Of a stretch of DNA of 64,000 nt, positions 21,200-31,500 are shown one piece after another (positions within the stretch are counted from its first letter, which is position 1; each line of letters starts with the position of its first letter). The DNA is from Ichthyophis bannanicus (lineage: Eukaryota > Chordata > Amphibia > Gymnophiona > Ichthyophiidae). The stretch spans positions 155,471,532 through 155,535,531 of the forward strand of contig CM066041.1 in assembly GCA_033557465.1 (NCBI GenBank), given 5' to 3'. The notes under the pieces are model-generated. The model saw nothing but the letters and a program-made list of their open reading frames with translations, searched no databases and was not told the DNA's origin. Both the position numbers and the translations under genes were made by a program.

Positions 21200-22372
21200 T
21201 AGGACCCTACTGGATTAGAAATTGGTCGACTGACAGACAACAGAAGGTGATGGTACATGGAGCTCACTCAGATGAAAGGAAGGTGATTAGTGGGGTGCCC
21301 CAGGGTTTGGTCCTGGGCCCGGCACTGTTCAATGTATTTGTGAGGGATACTGCTGAAGGACTGAATGGAAAAGTCTGTCTTTTTGCAGATGACACAAAAA
21401 TTTGCAACAGAGTGGACTCCCCCGAGGGAGTGGTTAACATGAGGAAATATCTATAAAAGCTGGAAGAATGGTCTAACGTTTGGCAACTACAATTTAATGC
21501 GAAAAAATGCAGTGTCATGCACTTGGGTAGCAGAAATCCAAGGGAAATGTATGCGATAGGGGGCGAGAGGTTGGTGTGCACGGTTCAAGAGAAAGACCTT
21601 GGTGTGATTATCTCTGATGTCAAGGTGGCAAAGTAGTGCGACAAGGCGGTGGCAAAAGCCAGGAGGATGTTGGGCTGCATACAAAGAGGGATTACCAGCA
21701 GAAAGGAAGAGGTACTTATGCCACTGTATAAGTCACTGGTGAGGCCTCACTTCGAATACTGTGTTCAGTTTTGGAGACCATATCTTGCAAAAGATGTAAA
21801 AAGACTGGAAACTGTTCAGAAGAAGGCAACCAAAATGATTTGGAGCCTGTGTCAGAAGCCTTATGAAAAGAGACTTGAAGACCTAGATATGTACACTTTG
21901 GAGGAAAGGAGGGACAGGGGAGATATCATTCAGACCTTTAAATACTTAAAGAGAAATGATGGACAAACAAACCTCTTCCAAAGACGGGGAAGCTGTAAAA
22001 CTAGAGGGCATAACATGAAGCTGCAAGGTGGTAAATTGAAAGGCAATGTCAGGAAATATTTTTTCACTGAGAGGGTGGTAGATGCTTGGAATGCCCTCCC
22101 GATGGACGTGGTGGGGGCAAACACAGTGATGGAATTCAAAACGGCATGGGACAAACACAGCAACAGGATAAAAACAAAATAAACTGAAACATATAACTTC
22201 TGAACCATCTAACGTCTCAACAAATAGGGGTGTCCTACATGGAGAGGTGGGTTCACCCCCAAACAAAGACATGGAGAGGTGTGGCCTGCACCTACTCTTG
22301 CCATCTTCCTGGGCAGACTAGATGGACCATGCTGGTCTTTATCTGCCGTCATCTACTATGTTACTATGTTAC
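21200..22372 (+). mobile_element. CR1-B LINE, 5'-truncated, inside DIRS B
   Basis: Plus-strand insertion opposite in sense to DIRS B. Frames 21,200-21,456 and 21,649-22,182 encode the end of reverse transcriptase and the C-terminal domain: GVPQGLVLGP, then CLFADDTKI with both catalytic Asp of the FADD box, then ARRMLGCIQRG and SLVRPHFEYCVQFW. One stop (near 21,455) and a frame change lie between them. The 3' end is a short array of the octamer CTATGTTA, typical of CR1 tails. It begins near a conserved WIRNWS motif, so only the last third of ORF2 arrived. Confidence 0.9.
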
Positions 22373-22379
22373 TCAGCCT

Positions 22380-23525
22380 GCCGGCCAAGGCATTGTACAG
22401 GTCCAGAAGGTAGACAAGTCTGAGGAGCATCCCCTGGCTAGTCACGTAAGAGCAGAGGGCCACAGCCTCCTTGCAGAGGCGGTAGGAGCCCAAGCTGGCC
22501 TGCTTGTTCTCATAGAACATAGTGACTTCATTGCCCGTCTGGACTAGTACCAATTGATGTTTCAGACAGTGCCTGAAAACTTTCATCACAAGGAAGACTG
22601 CTCTGAGTTCTAGCGGACTGATCTACTGCTGGCTCTCCTTGAGACCAGGCCCTCTGGGTGCACAGTTCCTCACAATGGGCACTTTAGCCTAGCAGGGAGG
22701 CATCTGTCGTGAGAACCCTTTGGGGATTCGGGAATTGGAAGGGCATGCCTATCTGCAGGTACTGTCTATCCTGCCACCAGGTGAGTGATTCCACCAGCTG
22801 ATGGGACACAGGCATTATCCCGGAGCCGGCCCGTGGCCTGGGCCCATCGGGAGCAGAGGCATCACCGAGCCACACGCATGTGGAGGCAGGCATTGGGAAC
22901 CACATGGACCGTGGAGGCCATGTGGCCCAGAAGGCGGCGCATAGATGGAGCTGACACCGTGTGATGCCGCTGTACCTTGGCTGCTAGGGCTGAGAGGCAA
23001 TTCGCCCTGGCCAGGGGGAGGAAATCCCTGGCTTGGAGGGTGTCCACACAAGCCCCGATGAACTCCAGGACCTGCATTGGAGTGAGGTGGGACTTTGGGT
23101 GATTTATCACGAATCCCAGATGTTGCAAGACCTGGACGGTGCATCCTGTCCCCTTTTACCAGCCAGCCATCAAGGTAAGGGAAGACAAAGGCCCCTTGGA
23201 GACAGAGACAGGCGGCTACCACGTCCAGGCATTTGGTGAAGACTCTTAGTGCGGAGGAGAGGCTGAAGGAAGTACCCTGTATTGGTAGTGGTCACCCCCA
23301 CCATGAATCTTAGGTACTGTCTGTGACTTGGATGAATAAGGATGTGGGTATAAGCATCCTACAGGTCCAAGGAGCACAGCCAATCTCCCTGCTGGAGGTA
23401 GAACAGCAAAGTTCCAGGGGAGAGCATCTTGAATTTCTCCTGCACCAGGAACTTGTTTAGGTTTCTCAGGTCCAGGATGTGCCTTAGTCCTCCTGTTATT
23501 TTTGGGACCAGAAAGGAAGAACATA
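22380..23525 (-). pseudogene. DIRS B reverse transcriptase and RNase H, 3' part
   Basis: Frames 22,905-22,684 and 22,589-22,380 are RNase H (TTDASL; the NQASLG-type substrate strand is degraded). Frames 23,222-22,815 and 23,128-22,862 are reverse transcriptase fingers/palm to thumb (FVFPYLDGW, then LGFVINHPKS and LEFIGACVDT). The catalytic box at 23,163-23,177 is Y-L-D-G, so the second Asp is lost. The N-terminal fingers are separated by the CR1 at 23,527-24,062. Confidence 0.8.
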
Positions 23526-23526
23526 G

Positions 23527-24062
23527 GATACTGGGCTTGATGGACATTGGTCTGACCCAGTATGGCATATCTTGTTTCCAACAGTGGCCAATCTAGGTCA
23601 TAAGTACCTAGCAGTCTCCCCAAAAGACACAAGTTCCTCAATGCTTGTATCGGGTCAAGTAGTGATATCTCAGGTCCCTTTTAATAATGGTTTATGGACC
23701 TTTCCTCCAGGAACTTGTCCAAACTTTTTTTAAACCCAGCTACACTAACAGCTTTTACTACATCCTCCGGTAACAAATTCCAGAGTTTGATTACACATTG
23801 AGTGAAAAAATATTCTCTTATTAGTCTTAAATAGGTTATCCTGTAGCTTCATTGCATGCCCTCTAGTCTTTCTATATTCTGATGATGTAAACAATCGATC
23901 TACATTTACTCTTTCCATGTCATTCATTAATTTATAGACCTCTATCATATCTCCCCTCAGCCGACTTTTCCAGGTTGAAGAGCACTAACCCTTTTAGCCT
24001 CTCTTCATAGGAGTATCCTTCCATCCTCCTTTACCATTTTGGTGGTTCTTCTCTGTACCTGT
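23527..24062 (-). mobile_element. CR1-A LINE 3' fragment with inverted tail, inside DIRS B
   Basis: The body (23,577-24,062) is a minus-strand CR1-A 3' end: the complement of TTGGACAAGTTCCTGGAGG near 23,705 and a short C-terminal ORF (23,948-23,745). The first 50 bases (23,527-23,576) are the last part of the CR1 3' end in the opposite orientation (GGATACTGGGCTTGATGGAC through TGGCATATCTTG). The very 3' end is thus inverted relative to the rest. Confidence 0.8.
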
Positions 24063-24300
24063 AGTACAACCCCTTTCCTTTCAGGTGATGTGGTAGAGGC
24101 TCCACAGCCCTGTCCCTGAGAAGGCCTGCAAGTTCCTGTATTAGCAGGGCCTGATGTAGGAGAGACCGAGGGGGCTCCTCGGGAAAGAAGTGTGGAGACA
24201 GCTGGTCCAGGTGGAGAAGGTAACCCTCCCTGACCACCTAAAGTGCCCATGAGTCAGTGGTGACGGAAGCCCTCCTGTGGGTAAAATGAACAAGGCGCCC
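24063..24300 (-). pseudogene. DIRS B reverse transcriptase N-terminal part
   Basis: The minus-strand frame 24,237-24,031 reads like the start of the DIRS reverse transcriptase in copy C: an EGYLLHL segment, then LLRDRAVEPLPHH, equivalent to LLAQKAIEEVPLPQQ. It was separated from the palm by the CR1 insertion. Confidence 0.65.
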
Positions 24301-26474
24301 CCCTGTTGGGAGCTGGCCCTCCAGTGGGAGGGGGACTATGCTGGGGGTGTCAAAACTTTGACCCGGGTTGGGCTGGGGCAGGTGGCTGAGGTTTGGGACC
24401 CTTGGGTTTGCACAGGCCTTGGCCTGTTCCTTTGCCCTGGGGACCCTGTTGAGAGGGGTCTGGGTATAGAGGATATCCTCGAAAAGGCTGATCCCTTCCT
24501 TAGGAAAGGAGGTTTCTTTCCTTTTGGCTTCTTCCTCAGAAGAGTGGAGGTCTTCCTCGAGAGCAGAGTCTGGGTAACATACTCTGTCTCAATTTTGGTT
24601 GTCTTGTCCTCCATCGGTTTGCCAAAAAACTGCTCTCCGAGGCAAGGGACATCAAGGAGTTTCTCTTGTACCCACTGCTTGAGATCCGATGACTGGAATG
24701 AGGCCTGGCATCAAGCGATGGTGGCGCTAGCCACCCTCACGCTAGATTCAAAACAGTCATAAGTGGCTCGGGACAAATATTTGAAGCACTCCCTAACAGA
24801 CTTTGAAAGAGTCTGGAATTGCAGAAAATGGTCTCCATTGAGGCCAGCCACAAAGACGCCGAGTTCCTTGGCCAGATCCCGGAGAAAAATATTGATGTAA
24901 AGTTGGTAAGTTTGTATACGAAATGCCAACATCGAGCACTGGTAGCATTTTTGCCCGAGGATGTCGGATTCCCTGCCTGGGGGCACCAAAAAGTGTGTCT
25001 TTGGGCTCTTCTGCTGGTGCATGGCCAACTTAACCACCATAGAGGTGTGGGGAAGTTGCACCTTTCGGAAGCCCGGTCTGCACTGGATCCGGTACATTAA
25101 ATCCAGGTGTCGACTGACTATAGGCATCGATGAAAGGATCTCCCACATCCGGAGAAGGAGCCGGTTGAGAATGGAGGGGATGGGGACAGTCAAGGTTCCT
25201 TCGGTGGTGCCTCGTACTGGAGGATGTCAAGTTCCTCCGTACGCGGGTCCTATGACTCAATCGTGAGGAAGAGTGCCTGGGCCATGTCCCTGAAACTCGA
25301 GGAAAGGGGTATCCTCAGGTGGGGATTAGTGCCTGGCATCCAATGTAAATGGATTCGAGGGGAGGTCTTGGTGGGCCTGAGTCTCCAGGGACATCTCAAC
25401 GTTGGACTCCCAGTCAGAGTAGTCCAAGGAAGACTTGAGATCCGAAGGAAACAAAGGTGTTAATGGCTCTGGTCTTCGGTGCTTCGAGGCCAGGGTATGG
25501 CCAGAGCCAGAGGCACTCGCCTGTAAAGACCTCACCCCTGAGGATCGGGAGCAAGAACAAGACCCTCACCGAGGATCTGCCTAAGGCATCTGGCTCTTGG
25601 TAATCACTTTGGCGGCCCGGGAAGTTCGAGGTCAAGGTCCCTGCAGTTTCAATGGGCCCAGTTGGCCCCTGCTGGGATACGATGAACACAGAAACATTGT
25701 GCTCAAGTACCAGCATACGAGCCTCCCACTTGAGGGTAGCAGCCATTGACACAGACGCTGGAGTGACTGGGTCAGGTGTCGAGGAGAAGGAGAGGAGGTC
25801 CTCGACAGGACAGCCCTCGGGAGACTGAAGTCCATTGCTAGAGGCCTCACAGCATCAGTCCTGGGTACCTTTCAGGGATGCTCCTGCTCTGACTCATCGG
25901 ATGCTTGTGGATGGCTGAAGAACCGGGCATGGGACTTCCTGTGCTTGTTCGTCTCCCAGGACAAGGTCCTGGAGTCTTTCTTTTTATGCTCTTGCTCTGG
26001 GAACCCTTGCATGGAGTGCCTGCGAGCCCGCCCAAAGACCACAGGGGCCTTACACAGCACCAAGGATCCGTGTGGGGCCTTCGAGTGTGAAGCTACCAGG
26101 GATACCAGGATGGAGTCTGCCTTGTGGAAGATGATGTCCTGCTTCAGCTGATAGCTCTGCCTGGCTTTTGTAGACATTTTCTTACACAGGGAGCATTTCT
26201 CCGAGTCATGGTCGGCACCCAGATCCCAGAGGCAACAGTCATGAGTATCAGCGAGGGACATGTTTTTGGAACACTGATCACATTTCTTAAAACCAATGGC
26301 CATTGGGGCAAAAAGGACCCAGCGAGGTCGAAGAGCCTCGACGCAGCCAGTGGTTAAAAAAGGCACGAAAGTGCTGGAATGGAAAAGAACTTTGAAAAAA
26401 TTTTCGGAGACAAGATGCCGCAGCAGCGGGCCATAAAGGCAGGAAAGGAGCCTGTGCAAGCCAGAAAGGTACAA
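24300..26474 (-). pseudogene. DIRS B gag, broken
   Basis: The N-terminal frame 26,474-25,872 holds the Cys/His cluster FKKCDQCSKNMSLADTHDCC, then CLWDLGADHDSEKC, in which the second ligand of the C-x2-C-x4-H-x4-C knuckle has become Asp. The variable middle lies at about 25,752-25,326. The conserved C-terminal half (25,193-24,711) includes SRHLDLMYRI, the PPGRESDILG stretch and FRIQTYQLYINIFLRDL. Several frame changes separate the parts. Confidence 0.75.
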
Positions 26475-26544
26475 AATGTACGAGGTAAATCAACTTTTTT
26501 CCGGGGGTACAAGACGAATGTCTGTAGGGCTCCACAGTAAAGGG

Positions 26545-26706
26545 AGACTGAGCAAGATGCCACCCTTGGGTAGGAAGGGGAATACACATATGTGATGGCA
26601 TCTCCTAAAAACTTTCTTTGAAAGCTGGGGAGATGCTTCCGCGAGGGCTCTGTCGGCATCGAAGTCATCCATATGTGAGGACCGACTTCCTGCTTGTCCC
26701 TGGAGA
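26545..26706. repeat. DIRS B high-coordinate terminal repeat
   Basis: Inverted counterpart of about 19,277-19,440. Shared blocks include GACTGAGCAAGATGCCACC, ACACATATGTG, TTTCTTTGAAAGCTGGGG and CCATATGTGAGGAC. Confidence 0.8.
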
Positions 26707-27018
26707 ATAATATTTTCCATTAACAATGATGTAGGGATGTTAATTTCATTTCATTTTTCTTTGGAAACTGTGTGAAGAGAAGAGAAAATCTTGGGGGTCA
26801 ATATTCAACCATGGCAGTCAGCATATTTTTTTAAACACCTGCTACCACAGCTAAAAATAATCTGGAAATTCAGTGCTGGTACTTGGATATCCATATATAA
26901 TGGTGATACATAGTACAGCTTTTTTGTACAAATTTATTCAGTTATCCATATAGTAGCACTAAATATTACCGCTATACGGATATAATTGCTAGCTCTGGAT
27001 CTGCTCTGCTCAGCTAGT
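26707..27018. other. spacer between DIRS B and C, no gene
   Basis: A/T-rich spacer of 312 bases. A phrase close to GGGTCAATATTCAACCA occurs at 26,797 and a similar GGCAATATTCAGCCACT at 32,632, just beyond DIRS C. DIRS C may therefore have inserted into an older repeat; I cannot define that repeat. Confidence 0.4.
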
Positions 27019-27190
27019 AAAGCACAGTTACTTACCTGTAACAGGTTAACAGCAGGAATTAGTCCTCACATATGGATACGTCGGAACCGACGGAGCCTGC
27101 GCGGGAAAGCTCCCCAGCAAGGAAGCTTTTGGGGCCTCCCACAGCGCATGCGCGCTGCCTTCCCGCCTTCCTGACCAACTCTCTTCAGTT
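27019..27190. repeat. DIRS C low-coordinate (3') terminal repeat
   Basis: Inverted counterpart of about 32,430-32,580. It shares ACGTCGGAACCGACGGAGCC, then GCGCATGCGCGCTGCCTTCC. It has extra edge sequence containing CACCTGTAACAGG-type dyad symmetry (here ACCTGTAACAGGT), absent from the other end. The copy of the CTCCAGGGA-like block is deleted in C. Confidence 0.85.
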
Positions 27191-27265
27191 CGAGTTTAAA
27201 GCTGAGACAAAAAAGAGGAAAGGAAAGAGAGAGAGAGATACAACTCCTAGGGGAGGTGGGTGGGT

Positions 27266-27363
27266 TGTGAGGACTAATTCCTGCTGTTCCCAGAGATCAC
27301 CTGTTACAGGTAAGTAACTGTGCTATCTCCAGGAACAAGCAGGAATGAGTCCTCACATATGGG
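27266..27363. repeat. ICR of DIRS C
   Basis: 27,266-27,322 complements the low-coordinate element edge (TGTGAGGACTAATTCCTGCT through CCTGTTACAGGTAAGTAACTG). 27,325-27,363 complements the high-coordinate edge (TCTCCAGGAACAAGCAGGAA through CTCACATATGG). The two halves abut, so the ICR is a template for joining the two ends. Confidence 0.9.
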
Positions 27364-27460
27364 GACTCCCTTGCTAAGATGCCGGGGAGATCCCCCCCAA
27401 GGGTTCCTCATCTTCCTATGGATCTCAGGCATCCATTCAGGGAAGGTGGGCAGGAGTTGT

Positions 27461-29251
27461 TTAAGAATGGAACAGGTGTCTGAGGACAGCCTGACCAAAC
27501 AAGGCATCCCGGCGGGAGTCCTTGTCCAAGCAGTAATGGGCTGTGAAGGTATGAACCGAGGCCCAGGTGGCTGCTCGACAGATCTGATCAATGGATACAG
27601 AATGAAGATGAGCCATAGATGTGGCCATGGCTCTCACATTGTGAGCTGTGACATGGCCTTCCAGAGAAAGGTTCTTACTCTGGTAAGCAAAAGAAATACA
27701 CTGAGCAATCCAATTGGAAAGTGTTCTTTTTGAGACTGGAAGTCCTAAATGAGAAGGATCAAAAGCAATAAAAAGTTGAGAAGACTTTCGATGTTGCTGT
27801 GTCCTGTGGAGGTAAAAGGCAAGAGCTCTTTTACGGTCTAGAGTATGAAGGTTCCGCTCTGCATTGGATGCATGAGGAGCTGGAAAAAAGACAGGTAAAT
27901 ATACCTCTTGATTAAGATGAAAAGGTGAGACCACTTTAGGCATAAAGTGGGGATTTGTCCTAAGGACTACCTTATCATGATGGAACCTTGTATAAGGTGG
28001 ATTAGCCACTAAACCCTGCAGTTCACTGATGCGGCGAGCAGAAGTGATTGCAATAAGGAAAATGACTTTCCAGGAAAGGAATTTCAAGGAGGTAGTGGCT
28101 AATGGTTCAAAGGGTGGCTTCATAAGCTGACCAAGAACCACGTTTAAGTCCCATGCCACCGGAGGAGGCCGAATGGGAGGCTTAGTTAAAGTTAGACCTC
28201 TCATGAATCTTGCAATAAGAGGATGAGAGGAAACAGATTGTCCATTGTTAGGCTGAAGAGATGCTGCAATAGCACTCAAATGGACCCTTACAGAATTGGT
28301 TTTAAGTCCTGCATTGGAAAGATGCAGGAGATATTCGAGTAAAGAATTTAAAGGTAGTGCTAGAGGGTTAAGACCCTTTTCAGCACACCAGATGGAAAAT
28401 CTTTTCCATTTAAAAGCATAAGAACGCCTGGTGGAAGGTTTCCTAGATGCATGGAGGATATCCTGCACTTGTTGAGAAAGACTGAAGTCTTGAAGGTCTA
28501 GGCCTTCAGTAACCAAGCTCTGAGGTGAAGGGATTTGGGTGCCACAAAGTCCCCTCCTCTTGAGACAGAAGGTCTGGAGCAGCTCCCAGGATCCAGGGAG
28601 GGTGCCTGGGAGAGATGCAGAAGTAGAGGGCACCACACTTGGCGTGGCCAGCGTGGAGCTATGACGATCATAGATCCTTGATCCCTCAGAAGTTTGAATA
28701 GAGTCTTGGGAATCAAGGGAATGGGTGGAAAGGCATATAGGAAGGCCTGACCCCAATGAAGGAGGAAGGCATCCTTGGCCTGAGCTCCCTGACACGGAAT
28801 ACTGGAACAGAACCGGGGAAGTTTGGCATTGTACGGACTTGCAAAGAGGTCTATGTCCGGGGTTCCCCATTCCTGAAAGATTCTGAGTACCTGATCCATG
28901 TGCAGGGACCATTCGTGTGGAAGCAGAACTCGACTGAGTCTGTCTGCCCAAGAGTTTTGGATTCCTGGGAGGTACACTGCCAGGAGATGGATCTGATGCT
29001 CTCTGGCGAAGGCCCACAGTTTTAGAGCTTTGTTGCAAAGTGACAGAGAGCCAGTCCCTCCTTGTTTGTTTATGTAGAACATGGCTACTTGATTGTCGGT
29101 ATGAACAAGGACTGTCATGTTGATGAGGAGGGTATGAAAGACCTTGAGAGCAAGGAAAATTGCTCGCAGCTCCAAAAGGTTGATATGAAGGGTGGTCTCC
29201 TGTGGAGACCAAGTGCCCTGAGTGGAGAGGTCTTGGAGATGAGCTCCCCAA
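27461..29251 (-). CDS. DIRS C tyrosine recombinase (YR)
   Basis: An open frame of 596 codons; the genuine protein probably starts well inside it, because its first 250 residues overlap the RNase H gene in another frame and look like out-of-frame translation. From about residue 250 it matches DIRS recombinases: a core-binding segment (PSTRRSYAFKWKRFSIWC), then the catalytic domain with Arg in TSARRISEL (about residue 407), HxxR as HNVR (537-540), Trp in AATWASVH (563) and the nucleophile Tyr in AHYCLD (573). All are present, so the recombinase itself could be active. It would catalyse integration of the circular DNA copy. It ends about 100 bases before the ICR. Confidence 0.9.
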   Translation of the reverse strand: MGSSSPRPLHSGHLVSTGDHPSYQPFGAASNFPCSQGLSYPPHQHDSPCSYRQSSSHVLHKQTRRDWLSVTLQQSSKTVGLRQRASDPSPGSVPPRNPKLLGRQTQSSSASTRMVPAHGSGTQNLSGMGNPGHRPLCKSVQCQTSPVLFQYSVSGSSGQGCLPPSLGSGLPICLSTHSLDSQDSIQTSEGSRIYDRHSSTLATPSVVPSTSASLPGTLPGSWELLQTFCLKRRGLCGTQIPSPQSLVTEGLDLQDFSLSQQVQDILHASRKPSTRRSYAFKWKRFSIWCAEKGLNPLALPLNSLLEYLLHLSNAGLKTNSVRVHLSAIAASLQPNNGQSVSSHPLIARFMRGLTLTKPPIRPPPVAWDLNVVLGQLMKPPFEPLATTSLKFLSWKVIFLIAITSARRISELQGLVANPPYTRFHHDKVVLRTNPHFMPKVVSPFHLNQEVYLPVFFPAPHASNAERNLHTLDRKRALAFYLHRTQQHRKSSQLFIAFDPSHLGLPVSKRTLSNWIAQCISFAYQSKNLSLEGHVTAHNVRAMATSMAHLHSVSIDQICRAATWASVHTFTAHYCLDKDSRRDALFGQAVLRHLFHS

Positions 29252-30503
29252 ACTGCTTGGGAGGCATCTGTAGTGAGAGTTGCTTGGGGTAACAAAGGTT
29301 GGAAGGGGGGCCCCAACAACAGATGTTCAGTGGATATCCACCATTGGAGAGACCAAAAAAGACGTTTTGAGGTTGCTATTTGGTCTGAGAGAGCTCCTGA
29401 TGCTTGTGTCCACTGGGTGGACAGAGTCCATTGAGCTGCTCTCATATGTAGGCGTGCATAAGGCACCACATGAACTGTGGAAGCCATGTGGCCTAGCAGT
29501 TGTAGCATCTCCCTGGCCGTCAAGTGGCTTTTGGACTGAACTTGAGAGGCCAAGTGCACTAGACGGTGGCAACGGGCCTGAGGAAGATAGGCCCTTGCAG
29601 TGGTGGTATCTAGCCAGGCCCCTATGAATTCTAGGGACTGAGTAGGGGTGAGTTGAGACTTTGGCAGATTGATGACAAGTCCCAGATACTGCAGTATGCA
29701 TCTGGTGTGGTCCAGGGAAGTCTGAGCCTCGGACTGAGATGGAGTTCGGATGAGCCAGTCGTCCAGGTATGGGAAGACAAAGATTCCCAGAGTGTGTAGA
29801 AATGCAGTTACTATTGCCATGCATTTGGTAAATACCCTTGGAGCAGAGGCTAGACCAAAGGGAAGTACTCTGTATTGGAAATGTTTTCCCTGGAACAGAA
29901 ACCGTAGGAATTTTCTGTGGGATGGATGGATGAGTATATGTGTGTACGCATCCTTGAGATCTAGAGAACAAAGCCAGTCCTGACTCTGTAGGTATGGAAG
30001 GAGAGTGCCTAGAGAAAGCATCTTGAATTTCTCCTTGTATAGGAATTTGTTCAATCCTCTGAGATCCAGAATGGGTTTGTACCCCCCTGTTTTCTTGGGA
30101 ATGAGAAAATAAGGGGAGTAAAAACCTGACCCTTGTTGAGGAAGAGGCACCTCTTCTATTGCCTTTTGGGCGAGAAGAGTGGTCACCTCCTGGCCCAACA
30201 GGTACAGGAGAGAAGGGGGAGAATTGAATTGTCTCACCATGAAATGGGGAGGAAGGCTGGAGAAATGTAGTTTGTAGCCCTCTTTGATGAGAGGGTCCAC
30301 GGTTCTGATGTGATTTGTTCCCATCTGGGAGCAAAATGAGTTAACCTTCCTGGAATGGTGAGAGGTTCTGGTTGTTGCAGAGCCAGAAAGGTTAAGTTCT
30401 CTAGAATCAAGTCAAAAACCCTGAGGGGGTTGGGACTGCTGGATTGTAGCAGCCCCTGTAGACTTTGTTCTGGCCTGTTTAGTTTGCTGACGCTTAGGAG
30501 CAA
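28498..30503 (-). CDS. DIRS C reverse transcriptase-RNase H
   Basis: The main frame, 30,324-28,498 (608 codons), has reverse transcriptase motifs PYFLIPKKTGG (71-81), LDLKDAY (121-127, first catalytic Asp), LPFGLASAP (154-162) and Y-L-D-D (186-189, genomic 29,758-29,769). RNase H follows with TTDAS (Asp 353), INLLELRAI (Glu 385), HTDNQVAMF (Asp 410) and WADRLSR (Asp 461). The true N-terminus lies in the neighbouring frame from Met at 30,503 (ILENLTFLAL, then GRLTHFAPRWEQITSEPWTL). It is separated by an apparent 2-base loss near 30,305 relative to element E. The polymerase frame starts inside the gag 3' end, in the +1 frame. The 3' end overlaps the recombinase ORF by 754 bases. Confidence 0.9.
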
Positions 30504-31500
30504 AGCGAACTTGTGAAGATTGCTGGCCAGTATTTGTGGAAAATCTGGTCTTTTTATAGAAAGGTTTCTTAAAAGGTTTTTTCTTGGCAGGGGTAGAGGT
30601 AGACTTAGAAAGTCTATCTAAAGCAGCATTCTCTGCATCCATTTGAGTGGCTTTGATTTGCCACTCCTTGCCAAACAGATTTTCACCTGTACAGGGCAGA
30701 TTGTCCAAGCCTTCTTGTACCCAGGGTTCCAAATCAGAGGCCTGGAGCCAAGCCAGTCTGCGAGCAGCTATGGCAATGCCAGAGGCTCTGCTTGCCCCCT
30801 CAAAAGAGTCAAAGGCTGCTCTGTTGGAGAACTTTGAAACATCTTGAGTTTGCTTTAGCAAAAGAAGGAACTCCTCTTGCTTATCCTCTGGGATAAAGGG
30901 GAGAAACTGACGTATCTTTAATGCAATCTCTTTCAAAAACATGCCCATATAGAGGCTGTATGAATTGATTCTGGCAATAAGCATGCTAGCTTGGAAGATT
31001 TTTCTCCCAAAAGCATCCAGAGTCCTACATTCTCTTCCTGGAGGGGTAGAAGAGTGCCTTTTCATAGCAGACTTCACCACAATAGAGTGGTGAGGAAGCC
31101 GAGTCTTTTGAAAACCAGGAGAAGGAGGAACCCGATACATGGTGTCCAAACGTCGAGAATGTGGAGATAGGGTGAGAGGAGCCTCCCACAAATCCATCAT
31201 GTGTTCTTGAAGAATTTCATGTATGGGTAAGGTGGCTGCCTCTTTGGGAACCTTAGAGTATCCTAAAATATCCAATTTTTTTGCTCTAGGTTCTTTTTCA
31301 GAGGATACAGATATGGAAAGTCCTTTAGCTACTTCAATGATGAAGTCTTGAAAGGACAAATCCTCTGGAGGAGACATTCTCCTTTTTGGAGAAGAGGGCT
31401 CCTCAGGAAGAGTAAAAGAGACGTCAGCAGAATCATCTGATGTATCAGAATCTTCAGAGGATTCAAAGTATCGTCTATTTGCTTCCAGAGATCGATACAC
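30412..31500 (-). CDS. DIRS C gag, conserved C-terminal half
   Basis: Open frame of 362 codons from the first Met; the frame is open from about 31,563. The acidic/Ser-rich start (SSEDSDTSDDSAD) is followed by PPEDLSFQDFI, the conserved core with SRRLDTMYRVPPSPGF and PPGRECRTLDAFGRK, then QASMLIARINSYSLYMGMFLKE and a basic, Gln-rich C-terminus (KKPFKKPFYKKTRF) that could bind nucleic acid. It ends at TGA just downstream of SQPPQGF. It lies in a different frame (-1) from the zinc-knuckle ORF before it, with about 230 bases of overlap. Confidence 0.8.
   Translation of the reverse strand: MYRSLEANRRYFESSEDSDTSDDSADVSFTLPEEPSSPKRRMSPPEDLSFQDFIIEVAKGLSISVSSEKEPRAKKLDILGYSKVPKEAATLPIHEILQEHMMDLWEAPLTLSPHSRRLDTMYRVPPSPGFQKTRLPHHSIVVKSAMKRHSSTPPGRECRTLDAFGRKIFQASMLIARINSYSLYMGMFLKEIALKIRQFLPFIPEDKQEEFLLLLKQTQDVSKFSNRAAFDSFEGASRASGIAIAARRLAWLQASDLEPWVQEGLDNLPCTGENLFGKEWQIKATQMDAENAALDRLSKSTSTPAKKKPFKKPFYKKTRFSTNTGQQSSQVRFAPKRQQTKQARTKSTGAATIQQSQPPQGF

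Larger units (their letters stand above)
19246..26706 (-). mobile_element. DIRS element B with two CR1 insertions
   Basis: Minus-strand DIRS element with both termini (low-coordinate end AAAGCATAGTTACTCACCTG, high-coordinate end TTGTCCCTGGAGA). Without its CR1 insertions it is about 5.75 kb, close to copy C. Order from high to low coordinates: gag, reverse transcriptase, RNase H, tyrosine recombinase, ICR, terminus. All genes are decayed. The polymerase box reads Y-L-D-G and the recombinase HxxR reads Q-N-V-W. It is older than C and E. Confidence 0.88.

Noticed and set aside
27461..28490. Plus-strand open frames across the DIRS elements (for example 27,320-27,733, 28,756-29,025 and 29,280-29,627).
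   Set aside because: They are antisense to recombinase and RNase H genes that carry conserved motifs on the minus strand.
30325..30503. Leaky stop between gag and reverse transcriptase: C and E both end gag with TGA followed by CTT, and in C the RT frame is open just after it.
   Set aside because: Comparing C with E shows that the true start of the polymerase protein lies in the +1 frame overlapping the gag end. The same-frame continuity in C is produced by an apparent indel near 30,305, so no readthrough is needed.
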